From assembly GCA_905479885.1 (NCBI GenBank), contig CAJQOE010000062.1, forward strand, positions 1 to 12,778: a stretch of DNA of 12,778 bases. Direction: 5' to 3'. This document shows, one piece after another, positions 6,885 through 12,778 of the stretch (the first letter of the stretch is position 1; each line of letters starts with the position of its first letter). Made by a program: the position numbers and the translations under genes. This stretch comes from an uncultured Rickettsiaceae bacterium (GTDB lineage: Bacteria > Pseudomonadota > Alphaproteobacteria > Rickettsiales > Rickettsiaceae). The notes under the pieces were generated by a model. The model worked only from the letters and a program-made list of their open reading frames with translations, was not told the DNA's origin and made no database searches.

Positions 6885-7348
6885 TCTTTTTTTATAGTAG
6901 GAAATAATTCTTTAGTAAAAGGAAACATTTCGCATTTATCGTCATTAAATTTAATTTCAATGATATCGCCAGCACCATAATTCGCTATCTCCAGAACTGT
7001 ACCAATATTTTCTCCAGATTCATTTAATACTTTCAGGCCGCGTAAATCTTCTATATAGAATTCATCGTCGAGAGGTTTTGGTAAGGTCTCTCTTAGGCAA
7101 TATAATTTTGTACCTTTTAGTAATTCAGCTTGGTTGCGATCGTTGCAATCTGCAAGTTTACAAACTACTCCGCCTTTAGAGACTTCTCTAATCATTTTAA
7201 ATCGTACTATATTACGGTTTTTATCTAATACAGTGAGCGCTGCAATATTAACAACAGGGTCAGTATAGGACTTAATTAATACATTTCCTTGGATTCCGTG
7301 CGCTGCGGATATTACACCAACTAAAATTAATTTCTCTTCTTTAATCAT
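6845..7348 (-). CDS. rimM: Ribosome maturation factor RimM
   Basis: This 167-residue protein binds ribosomal protein S19 and assists 16S rRNA 3'-domain processing in 30S assembly. The N-terminal beta-barrel domain begins with ILVGVISAAHGIQGNVLIKS (8-27), matching the family GxIxxxHGIxGxVxVxSxTD pattern. The C-terminal PRC-barrel has DEFYIEDLRGLKV and GTVLEIANYGAGDIIEI. It is followed by the family-typical FPFTKELFPTI motif near the end. Length is normal (160-175). In most bacteria rimM lies in an rpsP-rimM-trmD-rplS operon; none of those genes is adjacent here. The 3' end is antisense to the last 40 bases of the transporter gene. No strong Shine-Dalgarno precedes ATG 7348. Confidence 0.95.
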   Translation of the reverse strand: MIKEEKLILVGVISAAHGIQGNVLIKSYTDPVVNIAALTVLDKNRNIVRFKMIREVSKGGVVCKLADCNDRNQAELLKGTKLYCLRETLPKPLDDEFYIEDLRGLKVLNESGENIGTVLEIANYGAGDIIEIKFNDDKCEMFPFTKELFPTIKKDHLILAIENLHIK

Positions 7349-7363
7349 TTTTGGAGCATCTCA

Positions 7364-7392
7364 TTGATCTATTGTTAAAAAGGGATTATCTT
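7364..7392 (+). promoter_or_regulatory. Candidate sigma-70 promoter of the AsmA-like gene
   Basis: TTGATC (7364-7369) and TATCTT (7387-7392) are separated by 17 bases, each matching 4 of 6 consensus positions. Transcription would start near 7399, about 40 bases before ATG 7439. The gap is shared with the divergent rimM. Found by eye. Confidence 0.4.
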
Positions 7393-7438
7393 AAAAGTTA
7401 CAGTTTTAGTAGAAGAGTTTATAACATAAAAATCCGAA

Positions 7439-10036
7439 ATGATGAAAAAATTATTCATAAGCCTAGTATTAATTTTTGCCATAATGGGGGGTACTGTATT
7501 TGCATCCATTACACTGACTAATTATAAAAAAATATATCAAGAGTTTGTGCAGGGTATGAAGATTGATCCTGCTTCTATTAAAGAAGGTGAGTTTGCCATA
7601 AAAAAATTCCCTGCTCCATATTTGGTTATTGATAAAATAGAACAAGCCGGCAAGGTAATAGTTAAAGATGTTGAAATTCGTTTTTCTATGATGTCATTAC
7701 TTACATTTTCTCCTAAGATTGCTAGTGTAAAGATAGGAGAAGCTAGAATATATCTAGATCATGATGATGTGAATTTTTTTAGTCATGATGAGTTTATTTC
7801 GGAACTGCTAGCAAAAGATGCTCTATCAGCTCAAGCGAGCATTGATAAATTGATTTTTGTTGAGTCAGATGCAGATGTGCCTCTGGTCATAGAGAATTTT
7901 GTTTTTAGTAGTAGAGACAATAACACTAGTTTTACTGGTACTGTAGATACAGTGGGTGATCTTGATGGGTCATTTATTACCTCGGGAGACGATGTAATAT
8001 TCAAATTAAATGTAAATGACCAAACTTATAATCTAAATATCGAAGAGAGTTATAAGAATAATAGTTTGGAGAAGGGCAGTTTTAGTATGGAAACTTCTGG
8101 CTTAGCTCAAAAAATAGTAAAATTAATCCCTGATCTTGCAGAGCTTGCTGGTACAATAAATAGCGAAGAAAAAGTAAAAATTACTTTAGATATAGAGCCT
8201 AGTAATAACCATATATCCTTAAAAAATATTGTTATTAGTTCGGATTCTATTACAGGCACAGGTGAAATGAGTTTGAGTAAAAACAATTTTGATAAAAATG
8301 ATATAAAGTTAGAATTCACCAAAATAGATATTGATTCTTGGCGCAATGCTAAGGGTGATGGTTCTAGTACTTATAGTAATAAATATACTTCAAATAAACG
8401 TTTTGATTTTAGCAAGAATCCTATGCGGCTTGAGGTATCCTTTAAAGATATCAAGCTGGGTGAAGATAATTCATTAAGCGATGTGAGTATTAAGGCTGCG
8501 ATTGAAGATGGTAAGCTATATATACAAGATTGTTCTGGTGATATTGATAAAAGTGGAAAATTTAAAATTAATGGAATTATTACCCAAAATTCATTTAGGA
8601 GTTTGTTTAATGGTAAGGTGGTATTTAATCACAAAGATTTAAATGATCTGGCTGAGTATTTTTCTGGACCAGAGGTACGTACCGCATCTGCTATTCCTTT
8701 TGCATTCTCCTCGGATGTTAAAATGAGCTCTGTAGATTTATCGTTACAAAATTTATTAATCAAGACAAATGACACAGATATAGCTGGTAACCTGTCCACT
8801 AAATTTATAGGTAATTCACCTAGGACTAATGCCACGATTAGATTTTCTGTGGTTGACCTTGATAAAGGTAGTTTTCCAGCTTTGTCGCAGGCCTTCAATT
8901 ATGCTATGAGTTTATTTGATGGTATGAAAGAGGAGGGTTATTTAGGTAAATTTATTCCAATTCGTAAAATTAGTTCTATAGCTAATTATGATATAACGTT
9001 TGATCGTTTGTTAGTTGGTCAAAAAATGTACGATAATGTAAATTTTAACCTAGAAACTTCTCCTGGGAGAGTATCGCTTGAACAACTATTTATACAAAAT
9101 GGTGACGATTGGATTGATTCGAGTGTAGCATTGGAAGCTCAGGGTATTAAACCAGTTATTTATTTTACTATTCATAATGCTTTTATGGGTGTAGATTTCT
9201 TGACAGCACCTTCTATGCTAAAATTGCGTAGGAAAATACTAGATACTTTGGATTTAAGCAAAGTTGATATCGCAATGAGTTTTTCGATTAAAAAATTATA
9301 TCAAGACGCCTTCTCTCTGAACAGAGTATTATTTCAAGCTAGAAATAATAAAAATTTGTTAGATATTAAAAAGTTTGATACCGATTTATTGGGTGGTAGA
9401 ATGCAATCATCTGGTAGCATACTCCTTGACCCTTATACTTTGAACTTTGTGTATGCTTTAAACTCAGTACATATTGAGGAGGTTGCTAAACTGTTACCGC
9501 AAGGCATGTTAGAAAGCGGTGGTGTTTTAAGTGCTAGTGGAATGTGGTCTACGCGTGGGGATAAGTTAGACGAACAATTATATAATTTATATACACGCTC
9601 TAACGTAGTAACTAAGGATATTGTATTACAAAATTTCTCAATTGATAATTTGATCCAAGAAATGGGGGTTGCAAATTATAATGTTCTAAGTTTAAAAGAA
9701 GATATAAAAAAGGCTATGCTGACGCAAAGTACCCAAATTAGTGATCTTAAAACCAACGTTGAGTTGAGTAAGGGAGTTTTTACACTGTCAGCCTTAGCGT
9801 TTAAAACAAAATATAGTGCCGCTTCTGGATCTGCTTTATTTAACTTATACGATTTTAACGTGGATTCATCTACTATATTCTCTTTTTACCTAGCGAAACC
9901 CAAATATGGAAGAAGTACAACAGATTATGCTCCAGCAAAAATGACTGTTACTGCAAATGGGAATTTACTTTCACCTAAAAAGACTGCTGATACCAAAGAG
10001 CTCGAAGAAATATTAAAGGCTAGAAATCAACAATAA
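7439..10036 (+). CDS. Large AsmA-like envelope protein
   Basis: The protein has 865 residues with a single N-terminal hydrophobic helix (about 4-22, after MMKK), acting as a signal anchor. A long periplasmic region follows, rich in alternating beta-type segments. The pattern fits the AsmA/TamB-like superfamily: repeated turns such as KINGIITQNSFRSLFNGKVV, GNLSTKFIGNSPRTNATIRF, and near the C-terminus DLLGGRMQSSGSILLDPYTL, then ESGGVLSASGMWSTRG. The family pattern of scaffold strands plus a C-terminal AsmA-like region (about 640-850) is visible. AsmA-family proteins are bridge-like and are linked to moving phospholipid or shaping outer-membrane assembly. There is no TamB C-terminal DUF490 signature that I can recognise, so TamB itself is unlikely. 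The start may be either ATG of the pair 7439/7442. The gene stands alone with its own probable promoter, next to other envelope genes (ampG, carboxypeptidase). The subgroup is uncertain. Confidence 0.72.
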   Translation: MMKKLFISLVLIFAIMGGTVFASITLTNYKKIYQEFVQGMKIDPASIKEGEFAIKKFPAPYLVIDKIEQAGKVIVKDVEIRFSMMSLLTFSPKIASVKIGEARIYLDHDDVNFFSHDEFISELLAKDALSAQASIDKLIFVESDADVPLVIENFVFSSRDNNTSFTGTVDTVGDLDGSFITSGDDVIFKLNVNDQTYNLNIEESYKNNSLEKGSFSMETSGLAQKIVKLIPDLAELAGTINSEEKVKITLDIEPSNNHISLKNIVISSDSITGTGEMSLSKNNFDKNDIKLEFTKIDIDSWRNAKGDGSSTYSNKYTSNKRFDFSKNPMRLEVSFKDIKLGEDNSLSDVSIKAAIEDGKLYIQDCSGDIDKSGKFKINGIITQNSFRSLFNGKVVFNHKDLNDLAEYFSGPEVRTASAIPFAFSSDVKMSSVDLSLQNLLIKTNDTDIAGNLSTKFIGNSPRTNATIRFSVVDLDKGSFPALSQAFNYAMSLFDGMKEEGYLGKFIPIRKISSIANYDITFDRLLVGQKMYDNVNFNLETSPGRVSLEQLFIQNGDDWIDSSVALEAQGIKPVIYFTIHNAFMGVDFLTAPSMLKLRRKILDTLDLSKVDIAMSFSIKKLYQDAFSLNRVLFQARNNKNLLDIKKFDTDLLGGRMQSSGSILLDPYTLNFVYALNSVHIEEVAKLLPQGMLESGGVLSASGMWSTRGDKLDEQLYNLYTRSNVVTKDIVLQNFSIDNLIQEMGVANYNVLSLKEDIKKAMLTQSTQISDLKTNVELSKGVFTLSALAFKTKYSAASGSALFNLYDFNVDSSTIFSFYLAKPKYGRSTTDYAPAKMTVTANGNLLSPKKTADTKELEEILKARNQQ

Positions 10037-10060
10037 ATTTGTTGTGGGTGCTAGATTATC

Positions 10061-10089
10061 TTGACCTTTGGTATATGTTAAGCTAATTT
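10061..10089 (+). promoter_or_regulatory. Candidate sigma-70 promoter of ampG
   Basis: TTGACC (10061-10066; 5 of 6 positions) is followed after 17 bases by TAATTT (10084-10089; weak, 3 of 6) in the 91-base gap before ampG. Transcription would start near 10096. A TTTAGGGTA stretch follows, but it is too far from the ATG to act as a normal ribosome site. Confidence 0.35.
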
Positions 10090-10127
10090 CCAATCCTTTG
10101 TTTAGGGTATATTTAGAATATTAGCAT

Positions 10128-11399
10128 ATGAATATTTTTAAAATTTTTACAGACTACAGACAATTCCAAATTTTTATATTAGGCATATTCAGCGGAATGC
10201 CTTTGACAATTATTTATTCTACGCTTGCTGGTTGGATGAAAGGTGCAAGTGTAGATATTGCTATTATTACAACCTTTGCGATTGCTAGGATTTTTTATTC
10301 ATTAAAATTTTTGTGGGCACCATTTGTTGATCAAATTAATTTACCAGTACTATATAGAATAGGGCACCGTAAGAGCTGGATGTGTTTGATAAGTGCGATT
10401 ATAGCGTTTGTTATATATAGCTATAGTAAATGTAATCCTAGTGAGTCGCTATCAGAACTGTATATATTGACAATAATATTGGGTGTTAGCTCAGCAACAC
10501 TTGATATTGTAATTGATGCATTTAGAATTGATACTATTGAAAAAGATAAGCAATCAATTGCGGCAGCTAACGCTGTATTTGGCTATTTATTAGGTGGTTT
10601 AGTTGCTGGTGCAGGCGCTTTTTACATGGCAGAAGATTATGGCTGGGAATTCGCTTTTAGAGTAATTAGTGCATTATATATTGTTGGTATTATGTTTATG
10701 CTGACTTTAAAAGAACCAGAAATAGTACGTGAAAAATTTAATACATTATCCTTGCATTCATGGAAAGTGATGACAATAGATCCATTTTCTGATTTTTTAA
10801 AAAGAGATGGGGCTATTATTATATTATTGGCTGTTATATTTTATAAGCTTGGTGATGCAATGTTAGGCGTGGTTGCTACTCCATTCTATATGGAACTTGG
10901 TTTTACATTAAAAGAGATTGCTAGGACTGTTAAAGTGTTTGGTTTATCTGCTCTGGTTGTAGGGTCTTATGTGGGAGGCTTTATAATGTATCGTTTCGGT
11001 CATTTTAAAGGCTTAATGATTGGCGGGATAGCACAAAGCATTACTAACGTATCATTTATCTGGTTACATCATATGGGACACGATATAGACGCCTTGTGGA
11101 TAGCTATTGCAGTTGAAAATCTTGCTTCTGGTATGGGTAATGCTGCGCTCATTGGTTATTTGAGTTATTTATGTAACAAACAATTTTCAGCCACCCAATA
11201 TGCATTATTTAGCAGCGCTTCTGGCTTATTTAGTCATACTATTGTAATGTATGGTGGTTCCCTTGTGAAAATCATGGGTTGGGATATGTACTTTGTGATG
11301 ACGATTTTATTGGCAATTCCTGGGTTGCTATTGCTATTTTACCTGAATAATAAATATGGATTTTCTAATAACCCTAGTGTAGATAAACCTAGTTCTTAA
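10128..11399 (+). CDS. ampG: Muropeptide permease AmpG (MFS)
   Basis: This is a 423-residue, about 12-helix major facilitator of the inner membrane. It imports GlcNAc-anhydro-MurNAc peptides released during peptidoglycan turnover. AmpG marks are FSGMPLTIIYSTLAGWMK in helix one, LKFLWAPFVDQ, and GHRKSWM in the loop between helices 2 and 3 (the MFS motif-A position). Also visible are the helix-4 segment LDIVIDAFRIDT, YKLGDAMLG in the second half, and LSYLCNKQFSATQYALFSS, which AmpG proteins share. Full length is typical (400-490), with no break. It is followed by an exported D,D-carboxypeptidase, so the two form a wall-metabolism pair. Rickettsiales often carry AmpG copies, some of which may transport something else, so muropeptide import is inferred from the family. 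Confidence 0.93.
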   Translation: MNIFKIFTDYRQFQIFILGIFSGMPLTIIYSTLAGWMKGASVDIAIITTFAIARIFYSLKFLWAPFVDQINLPVLYRIGHRKSWMCLISAIIAFVIYSYSKCNPSESLSELYILTIILGVSSATLDIVIDAFRIDTIEKDKQSIAAANAVFGYLLGGLVAGAGAFYMAEDYGWEFAFRVISALYIVGIMFMLTLKEPEIVREKFNTLSLHSWKVMTIDPFSDFLKRDGAIIILLAVIFYKLGDAMLGVVATPFYMELGFTLKEIARTVKVFGLSALVVGSYVGGFIMYRFGHFKGLMIGGIAQSITNVSFIWLHHMGHDIDALWIAIAVENLASGMGNAALIGYLSYLCNKQFSATQYALFSSASGLFSHTIVMYGGSLVKIMGWDMYFVMTILLAIPGLLLLFYLNNKYGFSNNPSVDKPSS

Positions 11400-11430
11400 A
11401 AAAAATGTTATAAATATAAAAATTACTATT

Positions 11431-11459
11431 TTGTATTGTTAACCTTTTTGTGTTATCCT
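11431..11459 (+). promoter_or_regulatory. Candidate extended -10 promoter of the carboxypeptidase gene
   Basis: TTGTAT (11431-11436), a 17-base spacer and TATCCT (11454-11459) preceded by TG at 11451-11452 form an extended -10 promoter. Transcription would start near 11466, 14 bases before the TTG start candidate and 32 before the GTG alternative. Confidence 0.45.
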
Positions 11460-11479
11460 GCTAGCTTAGGGTAATTATA

Positions 11480-12409
11480 TTGCTGCGAGCTATAATAGTG
11501 TTTAGAAAAAAATTCTCCATAATTGCAGTGCTAATTGCCTTGAATATAACATTTTCAACGTTAGTTGCAGAGGCGGCGGCCAGCAAGAAGGCTGTTGCTA
11601 CAAAATTATCTGGCCCAGTTCAGACAAGTCTTATTATCGACGGTAAGTCTGGTAAAATTTTACATTCTCGTAATGCTAGGGCTAAAATATACCCAGCCTC
11701 TCTTGCAAAGGTAATGACGATATATTTAATTTTTGAAGCTCTGGAGTCTGGAAAATTATCTTTAAACCAACAATTATATGTTTCCAAGTATGCTACACAA
11801 GCTCTACCGTCCAAATTATACCTAAAGCCCACAGAGCGTATTGCAGTTAGAGACAGCATTTTGGCTCTTACGATTAAATCTGCAAATGATGTAGCGCGAG
11901 TGGTTGCAGAAAATATGGCTGGTTCGGAACAAAAATTTGCGCGCTTAATGACTATTAGAGCTCGCCAACTTGGAATGAAAAACACTAATTTTACTAACGC
12001 ATCTGGGTGGCACGACCCAAAGCAGTTTACTACAGCTGTAGATCTTGCTAAATTATCTATTGCTATTAAGCGTGATTTTCCGCAATATTACCATTTTTTC
12101 AATAAAACCAGTTTTAAATATAAAGGGAAAACTATTAATGGTCATAATAGAGTTACAGCTACTTACCCTGGTGCTGAAGGTTTAAAGACAGGGTTTCACA
12201 CTCCTGGTGGATGTAATTTAATTACTATTGCTACTAGAGGTAATAAAAGCCTAGTAGGGGTAGTAACGGGTCGTAAAAGTAGCGCAATCCGTGACAAGCA
12301 AATGGTGCAATTACTTGATCAACATTTCGGGGCAAGAACGGAAACTATCAAAAAAGCTAATCATTTACAAAAGCGTCAAGTGCGTTCATCATCGCTTTCT
12401 AGGCGCTAA
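11480..12409 (+). CDS. D-alanyl-D-alanine carboxypeptidase, S11 family (PBP5/6-like)
   Basis: This is an exported penicillin-binding enzyme that removes the terminal D-Ala of peptidoglycan stem peptides. All three S11 active-site motifs are present: SLAK (Ser74, Lys77), SAN (134-136) and KTG (236-238, in GAEGLKTGFHTPGG). An N-terminal signal peptide of about 33 residues ends near AEAAA. The start is unclear: TTG 11480 has AGGG at 11468-11471 with an 8-base spacing and gives 309 residues. The in-frame GTG 11498 gives 303 residues and a neater signal (MFRKKFSIIAVLIALN). No ATG fits. The chain ends about 30 residues after the catalytic domain with a basic tail (KKANHLQKRQVRSSSLSRR). It therefore lacks the C-terminal beta domain and amphipathic anchor of PBP5 and may be soluble in the periplasm. 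It lies 80 bases after ampG and is convergent with the lysozyme remnant, 6 bases away. Confidence 0.93.
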   Translation: MLRAIIVFRKKFSIIAVLIALNITFSTLVAEAAASKKAVATKLSGPVQTSLIIDGKSGKILHSRNARAKIYPASLAKVMTIYLIFEALESGKLSLNQQLYVSKYATQALPSKLYLKPTERIAVRDSILALTIKSANDVARVVAENMAGSEQKFARLMTIRARQLGMKNTNFTNASGWHDPKQFTTAVDLAKLSIAIKRDFPQYYHFFNKTSFKYKGKTINGHNRVTATYPGAEGLKTGFHTPGGCNLITIATRGNKSLVGVVTGRKSSAIRDKQMVQLLDQHFGARTETIKKANHLQKRQVRSSSLSRR

Positions 12410-12415
12410 TATCTT

Positions 12416-12640
12416 TTAGTACCAATTATTTTCTAAGCTAGATCTGAATAATTCTTGTTCAGTTTTGCGTCTTTTAACTAGACCAGGTAGTTTTTTGCCG
12501 CCTGCATATACCCATTTCATAAACTCTTTGCTAGCTTCTTTGTATAATTCATAATTTAATTTTTGTCTTAAGGTGGATCGCTGTAAGGCAGCGCTTCCTA
12601 GATTAAAAGTAAAAGAAACTAAGGCAGCAAAATGATCATC
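12416..12640 (-). pseudogene. Phage-type lysozyme (GH24), C-terminal fragment interrupted by IS66
   Basis: There are 74 codons ending at TAA 12418-12416. The translation carries HFAALVSFTFNLGSAALQ, then STLRQKLN, EFMKWVYAGGKKLPGLVKRR and EQELF. This is the C-terminal half of GH24 endolysins of the T4/P22/lambda-R21 type, which hydrolyse the MurNAc-GlcNAc bond. The family is usually 150-165 residues, so about half is missing. The lost part contains the catalytic Glu and the Glu-Asp-Thr triad region. Reading stops making lysozyme sense exactly at 12641, where the IS66 end starts; reading on into the IS meets a stop at 12664-12662. The rest of the gene may lie beyond the element, outside the window. 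The fragment is convergent with the carboxypeptidase gene. The origin could be a prophage remnant or a domesticated lysozyme. Confidence 0.85.
12633..12640. repeat. Predicted 8-bp target duplication of the IS66 element
   Basis: TGATCATC directly abuts the IS end. IS66-family elements make 8-bp target duplications, so the same octamer is expected beyond the other end, which is outside the window. Only one copy is visible, so this is a prediction. Confidence 0.4.
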
Positions 12641-12778
12641 GTAAGCGTCCAGCGAACCAGCTTATGGACAAAAATAAAATTATAGCTTAAGATTCCAAGG
12701 CAATAAATCCACTAATTTGTTAGAGTTATAGTCCTGTATGACATCCAACACCTTCTTCAAGTATAGCCACGGATTGAC
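12641..12778 (-). mobile_element. IS66-family insertion sequence, one end (truncated by window)
   Basis: The element begins at 12641 with GTAAGCGTCCAGCGAACCAG, the outward-facing terminal inverted repeat. GTAAGCG is the typical start of IS66-family ends. The transposase stop lies 39 bases inside this end, the usual arrangement for tnpC beside the right repeat. The lysozyme frame breaks exactly at this boundary, which supports the end position independently. The other end and the accessory genes tnpA and tnpB lie to the right of the window. Confidence 0.82.
12680..12778 (-). CDS. tnpC: IS66-family transposase, C-terminal end (partial)
   Basis: The last 32 codons plus TAA (12682-12680) of a protein entering from the right edge are visible. 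They read VNPWLYLKKVLDVIQDY, then KLVDLLPWNLKL. This matches the short C-terminal module of IS66 DDE transposases (pattern NPxxYLxDVLxRI...RIxELLPWNW), which lies after the catalytic domain. Whether the full gene is intact cannot be seen. The visible part has no break and ends where an intact copy should. Confidence 0.85.
   Translation of the reverse strand, partial: VNPWLYLKKVLDVIQDYNSNKLVDLLPWNLKL

Noticed and set aside
8107..8898. Two minus-strand open frames (8107-8346 and 8629-8898)
   Set aside because: Both are antisense to the AsmA-like gene and look like chance frames.
11620..11985. Minus-strand open frame of 121 codons
   Set aside because: Antisense to the carboxypeptidase catalytic motifs, which fix the coding strand.
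1..12778. CRISPR arrays, tRNA or rRNA genes, riboswitches
   Set aside because: No regularly spaced repeats, no cloverleaf with CCA-type stem pattern, and no leader long enough for a riboswitch were found by eye.

Overview
The window is AT-rich, tightly packed bacterial DNA. The gene set points to a reduced alphaproteobacterium, most likely an intracellular lineage of Rickettsiales type. The reasons are the AmpG muropeptide permease of the rickettsial style, a YhhQ-type queuosine-precursor transporter, short intergenic gaps, weak Shine-Dalgarno sites and low GC. No rRNA or tRNA is present, so this placement is inference from gene content only. The presence of sigma-54 (rpoN) is notable for such a host.

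Left part (1-2899): a minus-strand pair consists of a 37-residue LptM-like lipoprotein gene followed 7 bases later by kdpA, which runs off the left edge. KdpA is the ion-conducting subunit of the Kdp K+ pump, and here its second selectivity-filter loop is atypical. Divergent from this pair is a plus-strand pair, a periplasmic TlpA-like thioredoxin and an SppA-type S49 peptidase. Their ends overlap by 26 bases and the second gene has a strong ribosome site inside the first.

Middle (2971-7348): rpoN lies on the minus strand. Divergent from it is a plus-strand pair, the ABC-F ATPase uup and a YhhQ/VUT-type queuosine-precursor transporter only 2 bases downstream. The transporter overlaps tail-to-tail by 40 bases with rimM on the minus strand, which is separated from its usual rpsP-trmD-rplS partners.

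Right part (7439-12778): three plus-strand genes concern the envelope: a large AsmA-like protein, AmpG, and an exported S11 D,D-carboxypeptidase. Convergent with the last is the C-terminal 74 codons of a phage-type GH24 lysozyme. It is cut exactly where an IS66-family element begins (terminal repeat GTAAGCGTCC at 12641). The end of the IS66 transposase gene is visible up to the right edge.

No clearly new multi-gene system is visible. The items most worth a second look are the KdpA filter changes, the small lipoprotein gene, sigma-54 in a compact genome, and the IS66 insertion in the lysozyme gene.
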